Below are positions 8,402 to 16,506 of a DNA stretch of 64,000 nt, one piece after another. A program made the translations under genes and the position numbers. Location of the stretch: the NCBI RefSeq assembly GCF_016863395.1, contig NZ_BOOU01000053.1, positions 62,001 to 126,000 of the forward strand, given 5' to 3'. The stretch is from Sphaerisporangium rufum. Its GTDB lineage: Bacteria > Actinomycetota > Actinomycetes > Streptosporangiales > Streptosporangiaceae. The notes under the pieces are model-generated. The model was given only the letters and a program-made list of their open reading frames with translations, did not search any database and was not told where the DNA came from. Every line of letters begins with the position of its first letter. The first letter of the stretch is position 1.

Positions 8402-9229
8402 TCAGCACGAGGCCTCCGCCAGGCCCAGCGGCAGGCCGCCGAACAGGCGCTCGGCGTCGCCCAGCCGCGCGCGGGCACGACCGGCGATGTCCGCCCGGGC
8501 CGCGGCGTCGGCCGCCGCGTGCACCCGCAGCTCGGCGTGGGCCGCCTTGACCACGGTGCGCGGATCCGGCGCGGCCGGGACACCCGGACGGCCGGGGCCG
8601 CCGGTCGCGCCAGGGACGTTGCGGGCCAGCCGGGCCAGCAGCCGCTCGGCACCCGGCGCGGCGGGCTCGCCCGCCTCGGCCAGCCGCAGCACGTGCTCGG
8701 CGACGCGCACCGCCGTGGTGAGGAAGTCGACCCGCGGGCTCAGCGGGCCGACCACCCGGCGTTCCAGCGGCCAGGTGCTCACCGCGAACAGCCCGCGCGA
8801 GGCCGACAGGCGATCGGTGAGCGCGGCGCACAGGTAGTAGGGGCGGGCGTAGGGCGCGCCGCGGAAGGACCGTTCCTCGTCCCGGCGCAGGCTGGCCAGC
8901 CGGCCGCCGCCCAACGAACCGGCGTGCAGCGCGGCGTGCACCGCCACGATCATCCGCGCGGCCGCGGGTGCCCCGATCAGGGTGAGCGCCTGGTGCACCT
9001 GCTCGCGGACCGGCAGCAGCGAGGCCGGCTCGCCGGCCCGCTCGGTGGTCCCGGCCGCGGGGTCGGCGGCCTCCGGCCCGGCCACGGCCCGGTCCCACGC
9101 CCGTTCGGCGCCGCGCAGCTCGGCGCGCAGCTCGCGCGCCAGCGCGCCGTCCCGGGCTCGCACGGCCCGCCGGATCTCCCCGCGCAGCGCGCTGATCCGC
9201 GCCTCCAGGGCGTCCAGCGTCTCGCTCAC
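8402..9229 (-). CDS. Uncharacterised 275-aa protein, first gene of nuclease-helicase operon
   Basis: No family recognised. Residues 2-48 are a charged heptad-like helix (predicted coiled coil). The middle part, from REQVHQALTLIGAPAAARMI to GRLASLRRDEERSF, has the spacing of a winged helix-turn-helix with an arginine-rich recognition helix, so DNA binding or targeting is a reasonable guess. The C-terminal third is alanine-rich helix. I choose GTG 9229 (SETLDALEAR follows); an upstream in-frame ATG at 9277 would add 16 residues but has poor composition for coding. It is separated from the nuclease gene by 66 bp, so probably cotranscribed. Confidence 0.6.
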   Translation of the reverse strand: MSETLDALEARISALRGEIRRAVRARDGALARELRAELRGAERAWDRAVAGPEAADPAAGTTERAGEPASLLPVREQVHQALTLIGAPAAARMIVAVHAALHAGSLGGGRLASLRRDEERSFRGAPYARPYYLCAALTDRLSASRGLFAVSTWPLERRVVGPLSPRVDFLTTAVRVAEHVLRLAEAGEPAAPGAERLLARLARNVPGATGGPGRPGVPAAPDPRTVVKAAHAELRVHAAADAAARADIAGRARARLGDAERLFGGLPLGLAEASC

Positions 9230-9524
9230 GCCCGGAGCGTACCAGTGGTTCCCTCCGGTTCCAGAGATTTCCAGCATTCACCCGCGTGCCATCCGCCCCG
9301 GCGGGCCCGACCGCACCTGCGGACGGCTCCCGCCCGCGGGACGCGGGGGGACACGGCCGCCCGGCTCCGGCGCGGCGGACCCGGTGGCGGATCCGGTGGC
9401 GGCGTCCGGGCGGCCGGGCACCCGGCGGTCATCATCCGGCGTCACCATCCGGGCCGCCGGCCGCGGCGGTCCCGGCCCGCCCGACAGCGGTACGTGACCG
9501 CGAAGTACCCCTATGCTGTCCGTC
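9230..9524. promoter_or_regulatory. Divergent promoter region, nuclease operon / TetR
   Basis: About 295 bp with no gene. On the TetR side a TATGCT -10 box at 9512-9517 lies 7 nt before ATG 9525. The inverted repeat GGTAC (9489-9493) ... GTACC (9505-9509) with an 11-bp spacer overlaps this promoter and may be the TetR autoregulatory site. I see no equally clear promoter for the leftward operon. Confidence 0.4.
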
Positions 9525-10172
9525 ATGGCGACCCTGGCGGGGAACGACGGGCGTGATCCGGACCGGCGCCGGGTGCTGCTCGACGCGGCCGACCGCGTGA
9601 TCCTCCGCGAGGGACCGCAGGCGTCCATGGCGGCCATCGCCGCGGAGGCGGGCATCACCAAGCCCATCCTCTACCGCCATTTCGGCGACAAGAGCGGCCT
9701 GTACCAGGCGCTGGCCGACCGGCACATCCGCACGGTCGTCCGTGAGCTGCGGCAGCGGTTCGCCGGCACCGGCGCCGGCCCGCGCACCCGGGCCGAGGCC
9801 ACCATCGAGACCTACCTGGACATGATCTCGGCCAACCGCAACCTCTACCGCTTCCTGTTCCACCGCGCCGGCGCCGAGGACAGCAGGACGCATTCGCACA
9901 TGGCCGCCATCGTGCGCAGCCTGGGGGAGGAACTCGGCGCCGTCATCGCCGGCGACGGCGCCGACCCCGTCCGCGCGCAGATCCTCGGCCACGCCTTCGT
10001 CGGCATGGTGCACACCACCGGCGACTGGTGGCTGGAGCATCGCGAGGTCGACCGCCGCCGGGTCGTCGGCACCCTCGCCGACGTCATCACCGCCGCCATG
10101 GCCGCCCCCATCACGCCTGACGATGTTCGGCATCCTGGATTTCCGGCAGTGGACACGGGTGCTGGACGGTGA
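9525..10172 (+). CDS. TetR/AcrR family regulator
   Basis: 215 aa one-component repressor. Helix-turn-helix: RRRVLLDAADRVILREG followed by SMAAIAAEAGITKPILYRHF, the usual TetR signature, then a helical ligand-binding domain (about 70-200). The ATG at 9525 is preferred over one four codons upstream because a TATGCT -10 box lies 7 nt before it. It is divergent from the nuclease-helicase operon and convergent with the symporter operon, so either could be its target, in addition to its own promoter. Confidence 0.85.
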   Translation: MATLAGNDGRDPDRRRVLLDAADRVILREGPQASMAAIAAEAGITKPILYRHFGDKSGLYQALADRHIRTVVRELRQRFAGTGAGPRTRAEATIETYLDMISANRNLYRFLFHRAGAEDSRTHSHMAAIVRSLGEELGAVIAGDGADPVRAQILGHAFVGMVHTTGDWWLEHREVDRRRVVGTLADVITAAMAAPITPDDVRHPGFPAVDTGAGR

Positions 10173-10309
10173 GCCGGTCGACGGGCGCACGTACATCTGG
10201 CGGGTGCGCGCCGAGGACCGCCCACCGGCTCCTGATCCACGACCGCCGGACGGCGACCGACCGGCCGGGGACGAGGCCGGAGACCGGCCCCGTCCTCCGG
10301 TGCCGGTGG

Positions 10310-11917
10310 TCAGTGGGAGCCGGAGAGTTCGATCTCGTGGACGCGGGGGTCGCCCTCGTCGGCGGTGTAGTCCGACGGCCGGGTGCCGTCGGGGCCGTCG
10401 GCCAGCCTGCCGGCCCGGGCGATCAGGGTGCCGGCGGCCGCGACGGCCAGGTTGACGATCAGGGCCAGGAAGCCGGCGTAGATCGTCATCTTGGTGTCCA
10501 GGCCGAGCTGGGACAGCGGGAACGCCGAGCCGCCGAAGTGGGCGTGGTTGATCGCCGGGTTGGCGATGTTGTAGAGCAGGATCATGCCGGCGGCCATGCC
10601 CGCGACCAGGCCGGCGATCAGTCCCGCCCGGTGGAACCAGCGGGTGAACAGCCCGAGGGCCACCGCGGGCAGGGTCTGCAGGATGATCACGCCGCCGATG
10701 AGCTGCAGGTCGATGGAGAACTGCGGGTCGATCATCAGGATCACCGCGACCGCCCCCACCTTCACCACCAGGGACGCGATCTTGCTGACCGCGGCCTCCT
10801 GGGCGTCGGTGGCGTCCGGCTTGAAGTACTCGCGGTAGATGTTGCGGGTGAACAGGTTGGCCGCGGCGATGGACATGATCGCCGCGGGCACCAGGGCGCC
10901 GATGCCGACCGCGGCGTAGGCGACGCCGGCCAGCCAGTCGGGGAACATCTTGTCGAACAGCAGCGGCACCACCGTGTTGGCGTCGGCCTTGCCGCCGGAG
11001 GTGATCGGCTTGACGCCCGCCGCGATCGCCATGTAGCCGAGCAGGGCGATCAGGCCGAGCAGCAGGCTGTAGGCGGGCAGCGCGGCCATGTTCCGCTTGA
11101 CCACGCCCCGGTTGCGCGCGGCGAGCACGCCGGTGACGCTGTGCGGGTAGAGGAACAGCGCCATGGCCGAGCCGAGCGCCAGGGTGATGTACTGCAGCTG
11201 GTTGTTCGGGTTGAGCAGGATGCCGTCGCCCGGTGCCGGTGTGGCGTCGAACTTGGCCTTGGCCGCGTCGAAGATCGAGCCCCAGCCGCCGAGCTTCGCC
11301 GGGATGTAGATCACCGCCACCAGGATGATCAGGTAGATCAGCGAGTCCTTGACGAAGGCGATGAGCGCCGGGGCGCGCAGTCCGGACTGGTAGGTGTAGG
11401 CGGCCAGGATCGCGAACGCGATGATCAGCGGCAGGTCGCCGGTGACGCCCATCGTCTTCAGCACGGCCTCGATGCCGACCAGCTGCAGGGCGATGTACGG
11501 CATGGTCGCCACCAGGCCGGTGATCGCGACCAGCAGGGCGAGGGTGGGCGAGCCGAACCGCACCCGGACGAAGTCGGCCGGGGTGACCAGGTTGTGCACG
11601 TGCGACACCGACCAGAGCCGGATCAGCACCAGGAACACCAGGGGGTAGGTGATGATGGTGTAGGGCAGCGCGAAGAAGCCCATCGCGCCGGCGCCGAACA
11701 GCAGCGCGGGCACCGCGACGAAGGTGTAGGCGGTGTAGAGGTCGCCGCCGACCAGGAACCAGGTGACCCACGAGCCGAACTTGCGCCCGCCGAGCCCCCA
11801 CTCGTGCAGGCTCGCCAGGTCGTCGGGGCGGCGCCACCGGGCGGCCACGAAGCCCATGCCGCTCACGACCAGGAACAGGATCGTGAAGACGACGATCTCG
11901 GTGATGTGCTCGCTCAT
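10310..11917 (-). CDS. Sodium:solute symporter (SSS family, monocarboxylate type)
   Basis: 535 aa integral membrane protein with about 13-14 hydrophobic helices, typical of SSS transporters of the ActP/MctP/PutP group, which import acetate, lactate, pyruvate or related solutes with sodium or protons. The N-terminus (SEHITEIVVFTILFLVV), the helix-3 region WSVSHVHNLVTPADFVRVRFG and the paired small upstream DUF3311 protein match the actinobacterial monocarboxylate permeases. The ATG at 11917 overlaps the stop of the DUF3311 gene (ATGA), so the two are translated together. A cytoplasmic tail of about 30 charged residues ends the protein. The exact substrate cannot be read from sequence. Confidence 0.85.
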   Translation of the reverse strand: MSEHITEIVVFTILFLVVSGMGFVAARWRRPDDLASLHEWGLGGRKFGSWVTWFLVGGDLYTAYTFVAVPALLFGAGAMGFFALPYTIITYPLVFLVLIRLWSVSHVHNLVTPADFVRVRFGSPTLALLVAITGLVATMPYIALQLVGIEAVLKTMGVTGDLPLIIAFAILAAYTYQSGLRAPALIAFVKDSLIYLIILVAVIYIPAKLGGWGSIFDAAKAKFDATPAPGDGILLNPNNQLQYITLALGSAMALFLYPHSVTGVLAARNRGVVKRNMAALPAYSLLLGLIALLGYMAIAAGVKPITSGGKADANTVVPLLFDKMFPDWLAGVAYAAVGIGALVPAAIMSIAAANLFTRNIYREYFKPDATDAQEAAVSKIASLVVKVGAVAVILMIDPQFSIDLQLIGGVIILQTLPAVALGLFTRWFHRAGLIAGLVAGMAAGMILLYNIANPAINHAHFGGSAFPLSQLGLDTKMTIYAGFLALIVNLAVAAAGTLIARAGRLADGPDGTRPSDYTADEGDPRVHEIELSGSH

Positions 11918-12147
11918 CGGCCACCCCGCTTCCGGCCGGTCCGGTAGACGATGGTCGTGCAGACGACCCCGACGGCCACGAACGCGAGCTGCAGCCAGTA
12001 GAACAGCGGGAAGCCGAGCAGCCGGGGCTGGTCGGCGTTGTACAGGGCGGTGATCAACGGGATGACGATCGGCACGAGCAGCAGCCAGTTCCACGGGTTG
12101 CGGTCGCTGCGTGCCGGACGCTGATCGCTGGATGGCGTGGTCAACAC
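11914..12147 (-). CDS. DUF3311 small membrane protein
   Basis: 77 aa with two transmembrane helices (WNWLLLVPIVIPLITALY and LFYWLQLAFVAVGVVCTTIVY) and a basic C-terminus. DUF3311 proteins are regularly encoded just before SSS symporters and are assumed to be an accessory subunit. Starts at GTG 12147 behind GAGGAGAG and overlaps the symporter ATG by 4 nt. A 24-bp perfect inverted repeat lies 24 bp upstream of the start. Confidence 0.85.
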   Translation of the reverse strand: MLTTPSSDQRPARSDRNPWNWLLLVPIVIPLITALYNADQPRLLGFPLFYWLQLAFVAVGVVCTTIVYRTGRKRGGR

Positions 12148-12170
12148 ACTCTCCTCGGAGAAGAGTCGCG

Positions 12171-12194
12171 TGACTAGCCTGATGCGGCTAGTCA
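12171..12194 (-). promoter_or_regulatory. Palindromic operator of the symporter operon
   Basis: TGACTAGCC (12171-12179) and GGCTAGTCA (12186-12194) form a perfect 9-bp inverted repeat around TGATGC. It sits 24-47 bp upstream of the DUF3311 start, where a repressor would cover the promoter. Arms and spacing fit a dimeric one-component regulator (GntR or TetR type). The nearby TetR at 9525 is one candidate binder. Confidence 0.55.
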
Positions 12195-12361
12195 GCCGGT
12201 CGTGCGGAAGCGTAGTTACGGCCGCGCGTCCGGGACCTCACCGATCGGTGAACGGGCGTGTCGGCGCGCCGAATGGTCACCACCGCTCACCGGCGCGCCG
12301 CCGTCCCGGCCGGCGGTCCGAAGCCGACGGCGGCGCCCGCCCGCCGGGACGGGGACCCGCC

Positions 12362-13954
12362 TCAGTCCAGGTGGGGCAGGACGACCGCGGAGGGGTGCGC
12401 GGGGTCGTGGAAGATCTCCTGGTCGGCGGGGACGCCGGTGGCGCCGGAGGCGAGCGGCTCGCCGGTGCCGAGGTTGCGGGCCAGCCGGGGGTAGGCGCCG
12501 CCGGCGATCTGTACCCGTATCCGGTGGCCGCGGCGGAACCGGTGGGCGACCGGCCACAGCTCCACCTCCACCCGGCGCACCCCGTCCTCGCCGGCGGGCG
12601 GCGTGCCCGGCGCCAGCCGCCGCACCCCCTCGCACACGTTGAGCGAGGTGCCGTCCGGTGCCACATCGCAGACCCTGACCACCAGGTCGGTGTGCGGGGT
12701 GCCGGCCCGCACGTAGATCTCCGCCGCCACCGGCCCGATCACCTCCAGGCCGGCCGCCAGCGGCGCGCCGGTGTAGACCAGGACGTCCGCGCGCGCCTCC
12801 AGCGGCCGGTTGTCGCGCGGCGCGGAGTTGCCGAGCAGCGTCGGCCCGCCGAGCGCCGGCGTCGGGAAGCCGGGGTGGTAGCGGAACCGGTCGGGCGGCG
12901 CGTCCGCCGGGCCGTCCGGGCCGAGTCCCGCCCCCTGCTGCAGGTGCCAGCGGCGGGCCCGGGTGCCCGGCACCGGCCAGTCGGCGAAGTCGCGCCACTC
13001 GCCGGCGCCGGTGACGTACAGCCGCACCGGGCTCGCCCGCAGCCCGGAACGGTCGCCGAGCAGGTGGGCGCGGAACCAGGCCAGCGCGTCCAGGTTGGCC
13101 AGCCGCCCGTGCCGCACGTCGGCGTGGTGCCAGGGCCCGATGGTGAGGTACGGGTGCCGCCCGGCGGCGCGCATGGCCGCGTAGTCCTTGAGCTGCCAGG
13201 GCAGGAAGACGTCGTACCACCCGCCGGTCATGGTGACCGCGGCGTCCACCTCGCCGACGGTGGCCGAGTGGTCGCGCTTCTTCCAGAAGGGCACCGCCGG
13301 GTCGGCGTGGTGGGCCAGCACGTCCTGGAAGAAGGGCAGCGGCCGGCCGGCGGCCAGCACGTCCAGTTCCCCGACCGGCCGGCCCGACAGCATCGCCCGC
13401 TGGGCGCGGCGCGGCGCGAACCACACCGCGGCCCCGCTGAGCGGGCCGGACATCATCGCGGTCAGCGTGCTCCAGCTCAGCGTCGCCTCCAGCGCGAACG
13501 AGCCGCCGACGTAGGCGGCGTCCCGGAACTGGGAGGCGGTCACCTGGGTGGCCATCGCCTTGAGGTCGGGGCCCGCGTAGGGGGCGATCGCCCACTGGGC
13601 GAAGCCGAGGTAGCTCGGGCCGTGCATGGCGAAGGCGCCGCCGTACCAGGGCTGGGCGCGCATCCATTCCACGGTGGCCAGCCCGTCGTCCTGCTCGTCC
13701 AGCGGCGCCGGCTCGCCCTGCGACCCGAAGCCGCCCCGGCAGCTCTGCAGCACCACCTGGAACCCCTGGCGCGCGAACGCCCGCCCGTAGGCGAGCCCGA
13801 ACAGGCCGCGCCGGCCGTAGGGCGACCGGATGAGGATCACCGGCGCGCGCGGCACGCCGAGCGGCACCCAGCGGTCGGCCAGCAGCGTCACGCCGTCCGG
13901 CATGGGCACCCGGACGTCCCGATGGAGGGCCACCCGATGCGGTATCCCGGCCAT
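12362..13954 (-). CDS. CocE/NonD family serine hydrolase
   Basis: 530 aa member of the CocE/X-Pro dipeptidyl-peptidase (S15) superfamily, which hydrolyses esters, amides or acyl-prolyl bonds. The start contains the family strand RDVRVPMPDGVTLLADRWVP; the nucleophile elbow is GPSYLG (S114); NWG-like and late jelly-roll beta segments (GPVAAEIYVRAGTPHTDLVVRVCDV, then RRVEVELWPVAHRFRRGHRIRVQIA) mark the C-terminal domain. No signal peptide, so probably cytoplasmic. ATG 13954 is preceded by GGGAGCG. It is divergent from the trp leader; the shared 320-bp region holds a TetR-like palindrome and a CRP-like site. Confidence 0.85.
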   Translation of the reverse strand: MAGIPHRVALHRDVRVPMPDGVTLLADRWVPLGVPRAPVILIRSPYGRRGLFGLAYGRAFARQGFQVVLQSCRGGFGSQGEPAPLDEQDDGLATVEWMRAQPWYGGAFAMHGPSYLGFAQWAIAPYAGPDLKAMATQVTASQFRDAAYVGGSFALEATLSWSTLTAMMSGPLSGAAVWFAPRRAQRAMLSGRPVGELDVLAAGRPLPFFQDVLAHHADPAVPFWKKRDHSATVGEVDAAVTMTGGWYDVFLPWQLKDYAAMRAAGRHPYLTIGPWHHADVRHGRLANLDALAWFRAHLLGDRSGLRASPVRLYVTGAGEWRDFADWPVPGTRARRWHLQQGAGLGPDGPADAPPDRFRYHPGFPTPALGGPTLLGNSAPRDNRPLEARADVLVYTGAPLAAGLEVIGPVAAEIYVRAGTPHTDLVVRVCDVAPDGTSLNVCEGVRRLAPGTPPAGEDGVRRVEVELWPVAHRFRRGHRIRVQIAGGAYPRLARNLGTGEPLASGATGVPADQEIFHDPAHPSAVVLPHLD

Positions 13955-14007
13955 TCAGCGCTCCCGGATGTGGACGGAGGCACGCGTCATTCGCGGAAAT
14001 CGACGAT

Positions 14008-14021
14008 TTACTCGTCAGTAA
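14008..14021. promoter_or_regulatory. TetR-type palindrome TTACT-N4-AGTAA
   Basis: TTACTCGTCAGTAA is a perfect 5-bp-arm palindrome in the AT-rich island 54 bp upstream of the CocE start and 114 bp upstream of the trp leader peptide. The form fits TetR-family operators. The promoters of both divergent genes probably overlap it. Confidence 0.45.
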
Positions 14022-14049
14022 CATATTAGTGCTATCGTCCGCGAACCGC

Positions 14050-14065
14050 TGTGACCTGGCTCACA
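14050..14065. promoter_or_regulatory. CRP/FNR-like site TGTGA-N6-TCACA
   Basis: TGTGACCTGGCTCACA matches the full CRP consensus dyad; including the flanking C and G the arms are 6 bp. Actinobacterial Crp proteins recognise GTG-N8-CAC-type sites, so this fits. It lies between the CocE gene and the trp leader peptide, and could act on either. Confidence 0.5.
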
Positions 14066-14134
14066 GGGCCCGGCGGTGCGGCGGGCCGGCCGAAACGGTG
14101 GCGGCCGGTGGGCGCGACCGCTACGATTCGAAGC

Positions 14135-14176
14135 ATGCGAACTCTCTCACCTGCGAAGTGGTGGCGCCGCGTATAG
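14135..14176 (+). CDS. trpL: trp leader peptide
   Basis: A 13-codon reading frame encodes MRTLSPAKWWRRV, with tandem tryptophan codons at 14159-14164, immediately followed by mutually exclusive RNA hairpins and then the fused anthranilate synthase gene. This is the arrangement of a transcription-attenuation leader peptide: scarcity of charged tRNA-Trp stalls the ribosome on the two UGG codons. No strong Shine-Dalgarno sequence precedes the ATG. Attenuation of a trpE(G)-type gene has been described in Streptomyces, which supports the call. Confidence 0.85.
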   Translation: MRTLSPAKWWRRV

Positions 14177-14235
14177 GCGGCGCGAGTTTCGCACATCCAA
14201 CGGACGGCCGCCCCGGGAGGCGGCCTTTCTCGTTT
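14159..14235 (+). terminator. trp attenuator (alternative hairpins and terminator)
   Basis: Segment 1 GCGCCGC (14164-14170) pairs with segment 2 GCGGCGC (14177-14183). Segment 2 core GGCGGC (14176-14181) can instead pair with segment 3 core GCCGCC (14207-14212), forming an antiterminator. Segment 3 GGCCGCC (14206-14212) pairs with segment 4 GGCGGCC (14219-14225), followed by TTTCTCGTTT: a rho-independent terminator. Stalling at the Trp codons just upstream of segment 1 frees segment 2 and prevents termination. Confidence 0.85.
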
Positions 14236-14277
14236 GCCCGCCCCGGGGCTCATCGAAGATCAGAAGGGCGAGGCAGG

Positions 14278-16425
14278 GTGGACACGAGCGGATATACCAC
14301 CGCCGGTGGCATCGATGTCGAGGTGACGACCTCCGATGTCGCGGAGACCGTGCTGGAGGACGTGGTCTCCTCCCTCGGCGAGCGGCGGGGCGGGGTCCTG
14401 TCGTCCGGCATGGAGTATCCGGGGCGGTACAGCCGATGGCACCTCGCCTACGCCGACCCGATCCTGGAGATCGTCGCCCGCGGCCGGCGGGTGCGGGCCC
14501 GAGCCCTCAACCAGCGGGGCCGCGTCGTGCTGCCCGCGGTCGCCTCCTGCCTGCTGGCCGCCGGCAAGACCACCGGCGAGCCCACCCTGGACGAGGTCGA
14601 GGTGCACGTCGACGAGTCCGAGGACATCCTGCCCGAGGAGATGCGCAGCCGGCGGCCCACGGTGTTCACCGCCATCCGGGAGATCATCGGCGCGTTCGCC
14701 GGCCCCGACGAGCACCTCGGCCTGTACGGCGCGTTCGGCTACGACCTGGCCTTCCAGTTCGAGCCCATCCGCCAGGTGCTGGAGCGGGCGGCCGACCAGC
14801 GCGACCTGGTGCTGCACCTGCCCGACCGGGTCATGGTCATCGACCGCAAGCGCGAGACCAGCCGCGAGTACCGCTACGAGTTCACCGTGGACGGCGTGTC
14901 CACCCGCGGCCTGCCGCGGGCCGGCGAGTCCGTCCCGCCGGCCGGGCCGCCTTCGGCGCTGCCCGCCGACCCGCCGCGCGGCGAGTACGCCACCGTGGTC
15001 GAGGCCGCCAAGCGGCGCTTCCGCCGCGGCGACCTGTTCGAGGTCGTCCCCGGCCAGGTCTTCCACGCGGCCTGCGCCGACCCGGCCGCGTTCTACCGGA
15101 GCCTGCGCCACAGCAACCCCGCCCCGTACGAGTTCCTGTTCAACCTCGGCGAGGGGGAGCACCTGGTCGGCGCCAGCCCGGAGATGTACGTCCGGGTGCA
15201 GGGCGACCGGGTCGAGACCTGCCCGATCTCCGGCACCATCGCCCGCGGCGCCAACCCGGTCGAGGACGCCGAGGCGATCCGCACCCTGCTCAGCTCGGTG
15301 AAGGAGGAGTCCGAGCTGACCATGTGCACCGACGTCGACCGCAACGACAAGTCGCGTATCTGCGTCCCCGGCTCGGTGCAGGTGATCGGCCGCCGGCAGA
15401 TCGAGATGTACTCCCGGCTGATCCACACCGTCGACCACATCGAGGGCCGGCTGCGCCCCGGGTTCGACGCCCTGGACGCCTTCCTGACCCACATGTGGGC
15501 CGTCACCGTGACCGGCGCCCCCAAGACGTGGGCGATGCAGTTCATCGAGGACCACGAGGCCACCCCGCGCCGGTGGTACGGCGGCGCGGTCGGCTACCTG
15601 GGGTTCGACGGCTCCATGAACACCGGCCTGACCCTGCGCACCGCGCAGATCCGCGGCGGCGTCGCCACCGTCCGGGCCGGAGCGACCCTGCTGTTCGACT
15701 CCGACCCGGCGGCCGAGGAGCGCGAGACCGAGCTCAAGGCGAGCGCGCTGCTCGGCGCGCTGGCCGCCGTCGGCGCGGAGCGGTCCGCGGCCGGCGCGCC
15801 CGCGCCGGTGCCCGCGCCGGCGGCCGAGCGGCCGGGGGAGGGGACCACCGTGCTGCTCGTCGACTATGAGGACTCCTTCGTCAACACGCTGGCCGACTAC
15901 TTCCGCCAGCAGGGCGCCCAGGTGGTGACCCTGCGGCACGGGTTCCCGCTCGCCATGCTGGAGGAGGTCGCGCCCGACCTGGTGGTCCTGTCGCCGGGCC
16001 CCGGCTGGCCCGCCGACTTCGGCTGCGCCGCCCTGCTCGAGGCCGTGTACGACCGCGGCCTGCCGGTCTTCGGCGTCTGCCTCGGCCTGCAGGCCATGGT
16101 CGAGCAGGCCGGCGGCTCGCTGTCCCTGCTGGACCACCCCCAGCACGGCAAGCGCGGTGAGGTGACCCGGCAGGGCGGCGGCGCGCTGCTCGACGGGCTA
16201 CCGGAGCGGTTCATCGCCGCCCGCTACCACTCGGTGCACACCACCGAGGCCGACGTGCAGGGTTTCACGGTGACCGCGCGCACGCCCGACGGCGCGGTGA
16301 TGGCCCTCGAGGACACCGCCCGGCGGCGGTTCGCCGTCCAGTTCCACCCCGAGTCCATCCTCACCACCGAGGGCGGCGCCGGCGCGCGGGTCATCGCCAA
16401 CGTGCTGCGGCTCTGCCGGAGATGA
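14278..16425 (+). CDS. trpEG: Anthranilate synthase, fused TrpE-TrpG
   Basis: 715 aa single-chain anthranilate synthase, converting chorismate and glutamine to anthranilate, the first committed step of tryptophan synthesis. Residues about 1-505 are the chorismate-binding component (GTIARGANPVEDAEAIRTLL, SELTMCTDVDRNDKSR, VTGAPKTWAM); after an Ala/Pro linker the class-I glutamine amidotransferase domain begins near 520 with catalytic C601 (FGVCLGLQAM) and the His/Glu pair in QFHPES. Length and order match the Rhizobium/Streptomyces TrpE(G) form. Start GTG 14278 is preceded by GGCAGG. The upstream Trp-rich leader and attenuator show the product is made for tryptophan supply rather than phenazine-type chemistry. 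Confidence 0.92.
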   Translation: MDTSGYTTAGGIDVEVTTSDVAETVLEDVVSSLGERRGGVLSSGMEYPGRYSRWHLAYADPILEIVARGRRVRARALNQRGRVVLPAVASCLLAAGKTTGEPTLDEVEVHVDESEDILPEEMRSRRPTVFTAIREIIGAFAGPDEHLGLYGAFGYDLAFQFEPIRQVLERAADQRDLVLHLPDRVMVIDRKRETSREYRYEFTVDGVSTRGLPRAGESVPPAGPPSALPADPPRGEYATVVEAAKRRFRRGDLFEVVPGQVFHAACADPAAFYRSLRHSNPAPYEFLFNLGEGEHLVGASPEMYVRVQGDRVETCPISGTIARGANPVEDAEAIRTLLSSVKEESELTMCTDVDRNDKSRICVPGSVQVIGRRQIEMYSRLIHTVDHIEGRLRPGFDALDAFLTHMWAVTVTGAPKTWAMQFIEDHEATPRRWYGGAVGYLGFDGSMNTGLTLRTAQIRGGVATVRAGATLLFDSDPAAEERETELKASALLGALAAVGAERSAAGAPAPVPAPAAERPGEGTTVLLVDYEDSFVNTLADYFRQQGAQVVTLRHGFPLAMLEEVAPDLVVLSPGPGWPADFGCAALLEAVYDRGLPVFGVCLGLQAMVEQAGGSLSLLDHPQHGKRGEVTRQGGGALLDGLPERFIAARYHSVHTTEADVQGFTVTARTPDGAVMALEDTARRRFAVQFHPESILTTEGGAGARVIANVLRLCRR

Positions 16426-16506
16426 CCGGCGCGGGCCGGGACGGCGCCGCCGTCCCGGCCCGGCCGCTCCACTACGATGGCGGCCGACGGGAAGGGGGCC
16501 TTACCG

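Noticed and set aside
10169-11947. Rightward open frame of about 590 codons over the symporter gene
   Set aside because: Composed of repeated Gly-Asp-His-Gln-Arg patterns produced by reading transmembrane codons backwards; no motif.
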